Shown here one piece after another: positions 21,904 through 33,185 of a stretch of DNA of 64,000 bases. A program made the position numbers and the translations under genes. A model generated the notes under the pieces. That model made no database searches. It saw only the letters and a list, made by a program, of their open reading frames with translations, and was not told where the DNA came from. Positions within the stretch are counted from its first letter, which is position 1. Every line of letters starts with the position of its first letter. Source of the stretch: Tenrec ecaudatus (Eukaryota > Chordata > Mammalia > Afrosoricida > Tenrecidae); contig NC_134538.1 in the NCBI RefSeq assembly GCF_050624435.1, forward strand, positions 125,160,937 through 125,224,936, read 5' to 3'.

Positions 21904-22562
21904 ATGCTAATGAATGGCTGTTCTTAAACTACAATGTATTTAACTAATCCCGTATTTGGAGTTTATTATCGTTTAGGTTGTTTCAAATTAAAAATGCATA
22001 TGTATATATATAAACCACGGTGTAACGAGTACTTTGGGCTGTTAAATCTTTCTTTGTGTCTAATCACATGTTTAAAATATACTTTGTGGAGCAGTGAATT
22101 ATAGAGCCCGAAGCCGGGAGGGAGCCCACTGAGCGAGGTCGTAGTAGCTGCTATCAGAGGTGATGGGTGCCAGGGTAGTGTGGAAAAGTTGGACATTTGA
22201 GATATCCTTATAAGGACCAGCTTGATAGTGATCTTTCTCAAGGAAATTATTCATGAAATTGGTGTCAGAATGATGGGATTTGCTGCAATAGGGCCTGACT
22301 TACTAGGGTCTTGGGGGATAAAGAGGGCAAACAGGAAACTGAGGAACCTTTGAATTGAAGCAGCTGTTGTGTGGCAGAGGCGCCCAGGCACAGGCGGGTA
22401 CCCAAGGAAGTACCTGTAGGTCTGGTGCACCTAACATCGAGGCACGGGCTGGTTGGATGTGGACATGGAGTGGTAAATCCTGTTAGTCCCTGCAGAATTA
22501 TTAGTAACTTCCTGCCTCATGTGTATGCACAAGCCAGGCAATGAATACAGAAGACCAGAGAA
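21904..22562. other. Intergenic, no gene seen
   Basis: The first half is AT-rich and the second half ordinary. Nothing is recognised. Confidence 0.3.
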
Positions 22563-22925
22563 AAGTCGCTACAGGTGAATGAAGGTGTTGGCAGGAATAT
22601 TGAATATGCCACGAACTGCCGGAAGCGCACACGCATCGGTGCTGGAAGCACAGCCGGAATACTCCACAGAAGCCGGAGGGTGACACTTTGTCGCGTGTTC
22701 TTTGGACATGTTAGCAGAAAGGATCGGTCCCTGGAGAAGGCCATCGCACTCGGTGCAGTGGGGAACACCCTCTCAGAGACAGATTGCCTCCGTGGTGGCA
22801 ACCAGGAGCTCGAGGAGAGGAGAGATTCTGAGGACACCGGAGGCCCCGCACTTTCATTCTGTTGGACATGGGTCACGACGAGCCGTCACTGGCTTGACAG
22901 CACCTGGCAGCAGCCATCAGGAAAG
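22563..22925 (+). mobile_element. RTE 3' end
   Basis: It has 'gaatattgaatatgccacga', 'actgccggaagcgcacacgc', 'ttctttggacatgttagcag', 'aaaggatcggtccctggaga' and, at the end, 'cacgacgagccgtcactggc', 'ttgacagcacctggcagcag'. This is the same order as in the first 577 bases of the window. The middle (22745-22850) is rearranged or very diverged. Confidence 0.75.
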
Positions 22926-23231
22926 GCCTTGCTTATTCCGAGTGGCTGCAGCGGCGGGAAGGATGGAGGGGTGGATTATAGCACCGGGTCAGGGCTACAC
23001 CTGCTCACTTCAGAAAGGGAAAACTGTTCGTAACCACAGGAAGGACCCCTGCAACCACTGTTACCAGGAAGGTAAACTGGGAGGGGAATGGGAAAAAAAG
23101 CACACACAAAAAACAAAACACAACAACAACTTTGAAACTGGGAACTAGGGCATAGAGTGCATTGTCAGTGTCCTGAGGAACGGTCACTGAAATGGATTTC
23201 TAGAGGGACTAATTTAGAGGCAGTGTGTGTT

Positions 23232-23428
23232 TAGTGGTGTGGTTGTTATGCACGGGGCTGCAATCCGCATGGTCGGCAGTTTGAAACCACCCAGCAGCTT
23301 CTCAGGAGAAAGACGGCTTTCCACTCCTGTAAACAGTTATAGTCTTGGAAACCCGTGTGTGTGTGTGTGTGTGTGTGACTGTGAGCCAGCGTTGACTTAA
23401 TGGCAGTGGGTTGGGTATGGTTTGATGT
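23232..23428 (+). mobile_element. AfroSINE with internal (GT)n expansion
   Basis: 'agtggtgtggttgttatgca', 'tggtcggcagtttgaaacca', 'caggagaaagacggctttcc' and 'tatagtcttggaaacccgtg' are followed by a pure GT run at 23355-23377, then 'gcgttgacttaatggcagtg'. The GT run replaces the normal 'cacaggggcagttctgccct' part of the SINE. Confidence 0.82.
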
Positions 23429-24444
23429 TTAGTTTGAATGCTACAGAGTGGAAGAGTAAATTTGGCTTCATGCACGATCCACCATTTACTATGGAATCGT
23501 CCTGGATGATGATACAAGATCCAGTTAGACAGCAGGTTAAGGCTTGCAATGAGATTCCTTTTGCCTGAGAAGGAAGCGGCCCCTGTCCCCTCCCTAAGGA
23601 ACTCTGCAGAGGGAGTGGCTCAGATGCTGCATTTAGGGGCCGGGTGGAAGAGCTTTGTGGTGAACACGAGGTCCCTGCAATGCACACGTGCTTTCTTTGA
23701 TAATGAGTGGATTTGTGGTGATCAGGATGTTCACCCTTGCACAGGTGATGGCAGCTTTGGTAATCCAAGGAACCCCTTCTCCATAGGCACCCCTGTAACT
23801 GTGTTACTGTGGGACAAAGCAACAACCTGAGAAGCTGGGTCAGATCTATCAGCATAGCTTCAACACAAGGGTCTTATGGATGCACGAAACTTACAGGCGA
23901 CTCAGAGGAGAATGAAAGAAACAGTGGGGAAGAATTTACCCAGCAGATTGGAGATTCTCAAATGGTTACTGTGATTGCTAGGTCTTAGGTCAACTTGGGT
24001 GGGCTAGGATTCTCCCAGAAGGTGATCTGACTTAGTGTGGGCGACTCCATGATGGGATCTTCTGTGAAGCAGATAAGCAGTTGTGGGAAGACTAAATGTC
24101 CTTAATCTAGTTACAGGCTTGGTAGAATTAGGGGAGGGTTCCCTCAGGGTGACCTACTCGTAGTCTAAATGAAGAGTGTGTGAAAGCTGGCTATCCTGCA
24201 TCTGGTTCATCAACTTCCTGTTAGTTTGCCCTCCTATCCCACGAGCCATCAGCAAATGGATTCATTTGGTAGATCATGGATTCATTTAGCTCTACATCCA
24301 CCAGCCTGTGGTCTTCCTGCTTCATCTACCGCTTCTTGTTTGTCAGCTGTAGCTGTACAGGACCCACGGACTTGAACTGGACTGAATTTGGGCACGTCTA
24401 CAACTGTGTGAGCCATTGCTCGCTCTTATCTGTCCATCTATCTA
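23429..24444. other. Intergenic; possible old retroviral or LTR remnants
   Basis: A frame on the minus strand at 23397-23855 is open for 152 codons but I do not recognise it. At 24270-24440 there is a dispersed element ('ccaccagcctgtggtcttcc' to 'acaactgtgtgagccattgc') related to sequences at 28340-28500 and 50590-50910. Confidence 0.35.
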
Positions 24445-24550
24445 TCTCAACACTTTTATTGGCACATAATTTACAGATCAATTCAAGAGTTCAATTGTCC
24501 TATCATATCAAGGAGAATTGTACACTCACCGCCACAGCACTCTTGATATA
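24445..24550 (-). mobile_element. Old L1 3' UTR, antisense
   Basis: 'cttttattggcacataattt', 'caagagttcaattgtcctat' and 'tatcaaggagaattgtacac' match the reversed 3' UTR of old L1M elements. A similar copy lies at 46843-47115. Confidence 0.55.
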
Positions 24551-25203
24551 AATCTCTTCCTGTATGCATACAACTGTCACTGGTTTTGCTTCAGAACACA
24601 GTGGACATTGATGGATTCAAGGCCATTCTTTTTACCCCAGTCGGGATGAATTTGATGAAGGGAACCCGCATCTAGGACCATTTGAAACAAATGTTCAGCT
24701 AGTTGATCCATCTAAGAATTGACAAAGGGGCCAACCCTTAACAGGAGACCCAAGGCTATCTGCAAATGTGTGGGGGAAATGGCCCAGAGGTGGGGAAGAG
24801 TCCTTGGGCTGCTGGACACGAGAACTGGATCTATGGTAATGCCCAAATCCGTCATTCAAAATGCAGTAGTGAATGTTTGGATGTGAACGGCGAGATTTAA
24901 ACAGATGTTGTATGAAGCAGTGTTATTGCTCTAGATACAGTGTCTCATTGAGGACTGCTCATTGTACCTGCTACAACACTGAAGGTGTGTAAGTGGACCC
25001 TGAGGCCAGTATTGATGGAAAGAAGCTACTGTGTCCATTTCAGCCTCCAAGTTGTATTTCTTCAGAACGAGGAACACACTTTACAGCCCACATGGTGCAA
25101 CCACGGTCCAAGAATGTTCCTATTCAATGAATATGAGTATGAAGTGTTGCATACTACCCCAAAGTGGTAAACTTTGGGACGGACCACAGCCTCATGAGTA
25201 CAT
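24551..25203. other. Intergenic, no gene seen
   Basis: Nothing recognised before the tandem array. Confidence 0.3.
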
Positions 25204-25856
25204 GCTCACACTCTCCACCGCTCACACTAGCCACCGCTCATACTCGCCACCGCTCACACTCGCCACCGCTCACACTCTCCACCACTCACACTCACCACTG
25301 CTCACCACTGCTCACACTCCACTGCTCACTCTCCGCCACTCACACTCGCCACCGCTCACACTCGCCACCGCTCACACTCTCCGCTCACACTCTCCACTGC
25401 TCACACCACTGCTCACACTCTCCACTGCTCACTCACCACCGCTCACACGCACCACCGCTCACACTCTCCACTGCTCACACTCTCCACTGCTCACACTCAC
25501 CACCGCTCACTCTCCACCGCTCACACTCTCCACTGCTCACACCACCGCTCACACTCACCACCGCTCACACCACCGCTCACACTCACCACCGCTCACACTC
25601 CACCGCTCACACTCACCACCACTCACACTCACCACCGCTCACACTCTCCACCGCTCACACTCACCACCGCTCACACTCTCCACCGCTCACACTCTCCACC
25701 GCTCACACTCACCACCGCTCACACTCCACCGCTCACACTCTCCACCGCTCACAATCACCACCGCTCACACTCTCCACTGCTCACACTCTCCACTGCTCAC
25801 ACTCTCCACTGCTCACACTCACCACCGCTCACACTCTCCACCGCTCACACTCACCA
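25204..25856. repeat. 16-bp minisatellite array
   Basis: About 40 tandem units of 'ctcacactctccaccg' with variants of 16, 14 and 12 bp. The main variable sites are 'ctccac'/'caccac'/'cgccac' and 'accgct'/'actgct'. The plus strand is nearly free of G except in the 'cgct' step, so the strands differ strongly in composition. All frames through it are open, giving long repetitive open frames that are not genes. Because 16 is not a multiple of three, three units make a 16-residue period in any frame. Confidence 0.97.
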
Positions 25857-26321
25857 TGAGGGAGACAAAGCGACTGTCACCAGTGGATAGGCTCCTACAT
25901 TTCTTAGGGAGATCTGGGGAGGCGGGGACGGGGAAGGATGCTGGTGCCAATGTGTGGTTGTTCTGTACGTCCCCCCGCATCGCTTTTCCTGCCAGAAGCT
26001 GCACCTGTGAGTTGCAGAAGCAAGAAACTAAGCCAGACACTGTGACCATACCCCTGAATGTGTATGTCAGAATTCCCAAGAGCCTGATGGGAGGAGTTAC
26101 CCTTGGGGTTGGCAGTGGATAGTGCTGTACGGTCTAGAGTCGAGATAACCCGGCAGTCTTTCACCTCCGTCACCTCACCCAGAACCCTACCCAACACGAA
26201 TGGGCGTGGACTGAGGTGGAAGCACTGATGAGACTATTTTTGTTACTAGCAATTTGGACTAACCCAGCAGCTGACTCTGATGCCCCATTCTCAAGCTGGA
26301 AAAAGTTGGGTCAAAATTAAT
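25857..26321. other. Intergenic between minisatellite and pseudogene
   Basis: No feature recognised. Confidence 0.3.
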
Positions 26322-27000
26322 GAAAAATGGGCGGGATCATGGCGTCTGCCGAGAGTTGGGGCTGTGAGGAGTGGGAAGAGGAGGAAGAACATTTGGTTTG
26401 GGTGGAATTGTCAGGAATTATTGATTCAGACTTTCTCTCAAAATGTGAAAATAATTTCAAGATTTTGGGGATTGACACTGAGAAGCCTATCATGCACGTG
26501 GACAATTATGTCTTTGCTGGGGAGTATGAAGACACTCTTGGGACCTGTGTTATACTCGAAAAAGATGGGGAGGAATGTGTGGATGCCGAAGGCAATAATA
26601 AAACAATGTTAAACTACAAATGCCATACAGTGAAGAAGCTCAACATGACAAGAACTCTTCGGACAGAAAAAAAAGGAAGGAGAAGAGAACATAGGTGGAG
26701 TGGACAGGCTGTGGATCAGTGATGGTGATTCCTCCAGTAGAGCCAGCATGATTTGTAGCTTTCCACATGAAGACGAAGACATGGTAGCTTCGGACTCCCA
26801 CACATCTTTAGAGTTGAAGGAGCAAGATGTGCAAATGAAAGATAATGCAGACCTGAGTTACGAACAGGAGGAACCACTGCACTTAGATATAGAGGATTCG
26901 AGTCCTCCTATCGAGCCGAGCCCCCTTCTTTTGATAGAGAAGGTTTTGTTTTTATGGATTCTCAAGATGGTGCGTTGGAAGCCACTTCCCGATGACATGC
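26322..27000 (+). pseudogene. GTF3C6P: GTF3C6 processed pseudogene
   Basis: The start codon-like ATG is at 26339. The frame shows an acidic stretch (EEWEEEEEH), then VELSGIIDSDFLSKCEN, GIDTEKPIMHVDN, VFAGEYEDTLGTCVI, EGNNKTMLNYKCHTVKKLNM and TRTLRTEKK. This is the small TFIIIC subunit GTF3C6 (TFIIIC35), which in the intact gene helps RNA polymerase III transcription. All exons are joined without introns, so it is a retrocopy. An indel at about 26665-26690 shifts the frame; the rest of the protein continues in a second frame (PHEDEDMVASDSHTSLELKE, LHLDIEDS). A second shift near 26925 puts the C-terminal block (EGFVFMDSQ) in another frame. A 3' UTR-like tail may run to about 27825. Similar A-rich flanks near 26318 and 27818 could be target duplications. 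Not functional. Confidence 0.93.
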
Positions 27001-28066
27001 TCCTCCCAATACCGCATATCGTGAACTTGGTAGTTTTTACAACTGTAGGTTCCATCTGTTCATCTATTTTATTCTTTTGGTTGGCTTTCTAATTATAGCA
27101 AAACCTAATATTGCAGTCATTCCAAGACCAAGCATGAAACAAACGAGAAACCAAACCCCAAACTGGCAAAATTAACCCTAGATTCCTCTCTGAAGAATCC
27201 TTTAGATTTGGTTGGTTGACTAAGGTAAGTATATTAGTTTTTAATTACAAGCGCCTTAAATTACCACAAACTTGTGTTGTTGGCTGCTGTGGAGTCACAG
27301 CTAATGGTGGGTGACCCCAGGAATAATGGGACTTGGAGGACAGAGTGAAGATACTTCTAGCTGAAAAATTGATGCTACTGGGGCATCAGACTGCATATTT
27401 TGCTCTGTAAACCACACAGTTAAGTGAGCTTGGTGCCAGATTAGATCTGACAAAGCATACTGGGCCCTGTGACAGTGGGTGCCAAGCCAATCCTGGGACT
27501 GCTGCTGCCCAGGCAGAGTGCATCGCCACTGCCCACCTCGCCGCCTTTTGTGTGGGACAGAAAGAAACTTCTCTCTTGGTTCAGTCACTGTGGTACAGCC
27601 AAACTTACTCCTAATTGATACATTATACATTTTTTAAAACAAAAATATCTAAAGAAGCATAAAGAAGTAGAGTGGAAGATTTTTGAGATTGTTAATCCTA
27701 CAAAGGAAATTGATCTAGACTATCACAGTTCTGTTAGAATCGACTTGATGTCACTGGATGAGTAACCTCACGTTGAAAAAGGAGAATAAAGTCTTCAAAT
27801 TCTGGGGAAAAATAAATGAAAAAAAGGACTAAAGGAGGAGTAAGGGGCTCAGGTAAAGGCCTGAGTAAATGGAGTCTGCAGTGGGGCAAACCTAATAGGA
27901 TCATGTTTAAAGACTCAGAGCAAGGGAGTTGCTCTATTTGACCCTTGTAGCCCAGGCCTCCACTTTGTGGTGCACTGTAAGCCCTCGCCTGGATGCCTGT
28001 GGCAGGGTCCCATTTGGGGGTGGATTTTTTCTTAGGTTAATGAGGCAAGATTAGGCTGGAATGTAC
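27001..28066. other. Probable 3' UTR of the retrocopy, then intergenic
   Basis: No coding. A weak reversed RTE/SINE tail ('gttgttggctgctgtggagt') lies at about 27277. AATAAA at 27786 followed by A-rich sequence at about 27810-27828 may mark the end of the GTF3C6 retrocopy. Confidence 0.4.
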
Positions 28067-28142
28067 GAGGGGGCTTCACAAAGTTTATGGACAAATTCCA
28101 GTCTGCTTTCATTGTATTTCCCCACGTAGTTTTTGAACTGCC
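28067..28142. mobile_element. Short palindromic MITE-like element
   Basis: The left arm 'gggcttcacaaagtttatgg' and the right arm 'cccacgtagtttttgaactg' are imperfect inverted repeats around a core of about 35 bp. Related hairpins lie at 37884, 41046 and 52216. I think it is mariner-like but cannot name the family. Confidence 0.5.
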
Positions 28143-28759
28143 TTGTAAGTAAGTGCTACCTTTCTCGAAGGCGTGACGCAAGGCATCTTCGGGGCTGGTG
28201 GTTTGCATACACTGAAGCGGAATGCTCTCTCAAGTTCCGTCCCTTGCTTCAGATCCTGCATCAGGGTCATCTGTGTCTAGCCCTTAGCTCTTCAAGACTT
28301 GAGCCAGAGGCCTCTCTTCTGACCTGATGCTGTGGTTTCCATGGGCCTTGTGAACTAGCAGCTTGTCATCTGACCTGCTGATTTGGGCTCATTTGCCCCT
28401 GCTCGTATGATTGAAGAAAATCTTCTCAACTCATGCCTGACCCATGGACTTGAGACTTGCCAGGCTCCACAACTGCACGAGCCATTTTCTTGGCAGTTTG
28501 TGTGTTCGGTCAGACGCTATGACAAATTACAGAACCCTGAAGCAGGAAGGAGAACATAGAGGAGGGAAAGGAGAGCTGATGTCAGAGAGGATGGAGTGAT
28601 AGAGTAATTTCGAAACGTTAAACATTTGGGACATCTTTAACCTCCACTTCAGATGGGCCAGTCTTGAGCTAAGTCCTGTAAAAGACATTATTTATGTACT
28701 TCTCATTTATGTAGATGAAATTGCTGTCAAAGGGGGAATATACATTAAAAAATTTTAAT
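28143..28759. other. Intergenic; dispersed LTR-like repeat inside
   Basis: At about 28340-28500 ('gacctgctgatttgggctca' to 'aactgcacgagccattttct') it resembles 24270-24440 and 50590-50910, an unnamed LTR-like or old repeat. Confidence 0.35.
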
Positions 28760-29085
28760 TACCACAACTTGCCAGCAGAGTATGAGGATTACCATTTCTC
28801 CACAGCCTTGTCTGTTCTCTATTTGTTATTTTTTATTTTTCCATTCTGATAGGAAAACAATCTCCTGATTATTTTAGATGTGTTTCTGATTATTAATGAT
28901 TTGTATTTTCTTTTGTAAATGGCTAATTTTTCTATTGCGGTGTTCATCTCTTTCTCATTGAATTGTCAAAGCCTTGTATTTAAATAACGCAATTCTTTGT
29001 GTTGTGAGTTGCAAGATCTCTTTCCAGATTTATTATTCGTATTTTAACTTAACGTCTTGTGGGTTTCTGTGAATGTGTGAATCCA
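28760..29085 (-). mobile_element. Old L1 3' region, antisense
   Basis: 'gaggattaccatttctccac', 'agccttgtctgttctctatt' and 'ttttccattctgataggaaa', then 'tttgtaaatggctaattttt' match the reversed L1M 3' region in order. Confidence 0.6.
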
Positions 29086-29132
29086 GAAGTCTTCCTGTTT
29101 CATGCAACCATGTCGGTCATGGTTACATCAGC

Positions 29133-30295
29133 AGGAGGCTGCCATAAATTCAAGTCAGATTCAGCAGAAGGGGAGCCTGAGCAGTGGCACAGCAGACGTC
29201 AGATGGATGTTGACTGAAAGCAGAGGACAGCAGAAAGATGCTTACTTTTCTACTGGCTATGCAAAGGCATGGAACTGTACAGATCAGAATAAACGATGGG
29301 GCACATTGAGAGGAATGGGAATTCCAGATCACGCAATCGTGCCCGTGTGGAACCTGTACGTGGACCAAGAGGCCGTCATTCAGACAGAACAAGGGGACCC
29401 TGCATGGTTTAAGATCAGGAGAGGTGTGTGTCAGGGGTGAATCCTTCCGCCACACTTAGAGCGTTCTGTGTGCTGAGCGCACAGTCTGGAGAACATGGAG
29501 AACACGGCATCAGGATTCGAGGAGGGCCCATTAACACCTGTGATGCTTGCCGACAGTGAGGAGGACTTGAAGCACTCGCTGATGAAGATCAAAGACACCA
29601 GCCTTCAGGATGGATGACAACTCAAGGTCAAGAAAGCTAAGATCCTCACAACTGCACCAGTAGGTAACCTTATGATAAACCGAGACTAGATTGAAGTTAT
29701 TAAGGATTTCATCTTGCTTGGATCCACAAACAATGCCCATGGAAGCAGCAGTCAAGACATCAAATCTGCTGTACGAGGCCATTTTAAAGCAGTGCAGAGC
29801 CAGGACGTCACATTGAAGACTAAGGTGAATCTGACCCAAACCAGGGTATCGTGTTTTCAATCGCTTTATATGCATAGGAGGCATTGGACCTTGAATAAGA
29901 GAGACGAGCAAAATTGGTGCCTCTCAGTGAGGAAGCTGGTGAAGAACGTCGGCAGGACCATGGACTGCCAGACAGCAAGCAAACTTGTCTGGGAAGAAGT
30001 ACAGCCAGAATGCCCTTGGAAGTGAGGATGGTGAGACTTAATCTTGTGTGCTGTGAGCTTGGTATCAGGAGAGACCAGTCCCTGGAAAGGGGCCGTGTTT
30101 GTTGAAGTAAAGAGCCAGTGGCGAGGAAGACCCTGGCTAGGAGGGATTGACACAGCGGCTGCAAAAATGGACTCCGGCATAAGTACCATTGTGAGGATGG
30201 CACAGGACATATCAGGCAGTGTTCCCCTCTGAGGTAGGTAAGGTCACTCGGAGATGGAACTGACTCGGGAGCACTTAGCAGCCCCAGCGACATCT
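29133..30295 (+). mobile_element. RTE/BovB-like LINE, RT piece to 3' end
   Basis: The first 300 bp translate to recognisable reverse-transcriptase sequence: GTLRGMGIPDHAIVPVWNLY, then QEAVIQTEQGDPAWFKIRRG and VCQG, where functional relatives continue into the catalytic part. Here a stop follows directly at 29438. After a gap the copy resumes at 29530 ('cttgccgacagtgaggagga', KHSLMKIKD-like) and reads on to the normal 3' end ('ctgactcgggagcacttagc') at 30295. It has many stops and indels and is dead. It is the longest sense RTE copy in the window. Confidence 0.88.
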
Positions 30296-32057
30296 CGATT
30301 AGGCTTTTCCTTTATGGAGTTAAGTATTTTTCAATGAACTAAATCTTTGATGTGTCAAAATAAAAACAAACAAAGAAATGTCAAAATAAGCCTGTGGAAT
30401 TTTACCGGATACTGTCAAAGACCGTCAGCTCATTGTTGTGAACTTCACGGCGTGGCTGGTGTAGATTGATGAGGCATACTTTGATTTCCATGTGTGTGCT
30501 TCAGTGCATTTTGGAAGGGGTTTAACCACTTCATCGTGTACAGGGAATTCATTGCAGGCCAGAACTGGGGATGCACATAGTTTTCTTCAACCACAAAGCC
30601 TTGATACCTCCCTCCATGAAAAGCTATATATAATGGACATTGGAACAAACGAGTTTAATTTTTTTTTGCAGAGTGAATCATATGGTCCTGTTGATATACT
30701 TTATAATTGCAGTGATAAATTCACAGGAAAGCTGTGGCATTCACCCGGGGTTCTAATATATGGTAATAGAAATGCCACAGCCGATCATCCTCCCCCAAAG
30801 CAGGCAGTTTCCCATGAAACGGTGTCCTGGGTGCCAGGGCAGAATTACTATACTGTAAGGCAGCACTCCAGGCAAGTGCATAGCCTGGTTCTACCCAGGA
30901 CGTTCATGTGAAAACTCTGTTTGGACTTCCACGCTGATGTGTGAGGTAGAAGCACATGTGAGTTCAAAACCTCTTCTTTTCTTCAGAGTTCAACCTGAGA
31001 ATCCTGCTGTCTCCTTGGCCCTCCCCTGTGTCTGCTTGGCCATCCTAATGTTTATCCTAAAAGGTGGGGAGAGAAGAGACTCCATGTTCATATTCCTAAT
31101 AGTTGCCCGCGTGGTTGTCCCAACACACCTATCACTTCCATCTGAGTCCCTCCTTCTAGTCGACAGTGTCTCCGGAGAGCCCCATCACGGATGGGAACCA
31201 AGGTCCTAGATCAATTGGCCTTTACTTTTTTGGCTTTGACAAATGATTTCACCAGCAATGAATACATATGGTAACTGGTATCACCTACTTAAGTTGGTGG
31301 GAAACCAGGTTAATAGTGCCAACTGTGAGATCAGAGCAGGGTTTGAAAATAGTCTTCGCTGTGGAGCCTTTCCCTTGTGGGTTTGGTGGCTCACTCCTTA
31401 GGTGGCGGACTTCCTGGGTTTAATAGATCAGGGACGCCTACAACTGGGAAAGATGTGATCATTTTCCTTCTGTGCCACTCAGTGCCATCCGGTCTCCCTC
31501 TCCCCATTCTCTTATTCAGTGTCACAAAAGCCAGAGAACTAATTCAGCCGCAACACTCCTGGGAGTGCTAAGGAGGGGGAGGAGTTAACTACCAGCAAAG
31601 CCCAAACCCTCTTTAATGGGCCAGGCTCATTTTCAAGTACTTCAGTCTTGTGATTCATTGGACAATCATACTTCCTTCCCAGTGGGTGCTGGCAGCAGGT
31701 AGATGGTGCCCACCTAGAAGAGTCCTCACTCCCAAGTCCCTTCTGATGTCTCAAGCACCTGTGAAGTGGAGAAGCCAATCACAGTAAAGGAACTGCAGGC
31801 ACATGCCAAGACCCCCATATGCCTAAAGGAATCATTTCTCTACTTGAAGGCTGGGGCGGGGAGTGCTGGAATCTGACAACCGCATCAGCCTATTTATTAA
31901 TTCCAGAACCGTTTACCGAGCTCTCCTCTGGCAGACGCTGCTAGAGCGGTGGGAACGAGAAATCCTGGGCACAAGATCTGTCTTGATTTCACAAAGGCAT
32001 TTCACAAAGTCACTGACAACACCTGGAACGGACTGAATGGTAGCCACCAAAGATGCT
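30296..32057. other. Intergenic; one unexplained open frame
   Basis: No known gene. An open frame of 139 codons lies at 30492-30911 (plus strand) and includes LHEKLYIMDIGTNEFNFFLQ. I do not recognise it, and there is no flanking splice or promoter signal. A further frame at 30937-31209 is equally unexplained. The most likely reading is chance or a very old repeat. Confidence 0.35.
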
Positions 32058-32290
32058 GTTGTGTTCGGGGTCACGGACTTGGTTCCGATCCATAGCGATC
32101 ATACACACATCAGAGCGAACCCCTGCCCAGCTCTGTGCCACCCTCCCAACTTCCGATGCTTGAGCCCATTGTTGCCGCCACCATGTCGACCCACCAGGCA
32201 CGATGTGCTTCTCCAGGGATTGGTCTCTCCTGACAACATGGTCCAACGGATGTAAGACGCAGTCTTGCCTCAGGTATATTAGGTTCTATT
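32058..32290 (-). mobile_element. RTE 3' end, antisense, internally deleted
   Basis: 'gacttggttccgatccatag' and 'cgatcatacacacatcagag' are the reversed RTE end. 'gcttgagcccattgttgccg', 'ggattggtctctcctgacaa' and 'cgcagtcttgcctca' follow. The piece normally separating the last two blocks is shortened, giving a SINE-like RTE derivative of about 230 bp. Confidence 0.78.
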
Positions 32291-33045
32291 CCCTGGAGAC
32301 GGTGAAAAGTTGACCTTAGGATGGCAAAGTCTTTGCCTGTGGGATGAAAGTATGGCTTTGAGATGTATCACTGTGGACGACTCTACTTGCTATTTGTGAT
32401 TGGACTCCTGCCATCAGGACCAGTGAACATGCATGCTACCCACAAGGCAGACACAAAGAAGCAACATACAGTGCGTGTTTCTACTTTGAAATGCAGATAG
32501 AAGCAACACTTCAGAATGCAGTTTATACAGTATCGCGTATCTAGATGAGATGTTTGAGAGAAGTAAGGACATGATTGCCAAGAACGTGAGGCGAAGGGGT
32601 TGCTTGGGGGGGGAGGCGGGGGGGGGATGCCTGTGGGAATGAGGAGGACAGCTGTGCTGCTTGAGATTCAGTGTGTCTTGACCGAGAAGGTGGCTCACAA
32701 GTGTTTGCTTTGTGATCGTTCATTACACTTCACGTTTGTTTTGAATACTTTAATCTAAGAGTATTATATTCCACAATCTAAACAGGTTTTCTATTTTATA
32801 TATATATATTTTTAGAAAAAGATAGATAACACTTGTAAAATGCTTGGCATCGTGCCTGGCCTGTATTAAGAGCTCAACAGATGGCAATTTTCCTTACGGT
32901 TATAACCCCGTTGTTAGAGCCACGCTGTCTCCTAAGCAACCTTCCGGCTCTTGATCGGAGCTCTCTCTCTCCACGGGGCCTGGCTTTGGGGTTGATATTT
33001 CCAAGGCCACTTTCCTTGGGGAAACCCAGACCAACCAAATCCACT
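32291..33045. other. Intergenic, no gene seen
   Basis: It holds a G-run at 32606-32627, a TA run at about 32799-32812 and a MIR-like end at 32835-32890 ('aaaatgcttggcatcgtgcc'). Confidence 0.35.
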
Positions 33046-33185
33046 GTCCTTTAGTTGATTCCAACTTCCGCCAACCCCTTGTGTTAGAGTAGAGCTGCCC
33101 CACAGGTTGTTCTTGGCTGTGACCTTCACAGACACAGATCACCGAGTGGGTTCCAACTGCCTACCTTTAGGTTTGGAGCCATTCG
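33046..33185 (-). mobile_element. AfroSINE, antisense, 3'-truncated
   Basis: 'agagtagagctgccccacag', 'ttcttggctgtgaccttcac', 'agacacagatcaccgagtgg' and 'gttccaactgcctaccttta' are the reversed SINE body. Confidence 0.65.

Noticed and set aside
23397-23855. 152-codon minus-strand frame as a retroviral gene
   Set aside because: I suspected an old retroviral remnant but could see no catalytic or structural motif; left unassigned.
25204-25856. CRISPR array
   Set aside because: There are no constant repeats separated by unique spacers; the units are contiguous, and the host is a mammal.
25031-26122. 363-codon open frame (plus strand), and another at 25164-25859
   Set aside because: Both run through the 16-bp minisatellite. 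The peptides are period-16 repeats of His, Ser, Pro, Thr and Leu, with no start or splice context.
29102-29440. 112-codon frame as an active reverse transcriptase
   Set aside because: It covers only a fragment of the RT domain, ends in a stop before the catalytic part, and the remainder of the element is frameshifted.
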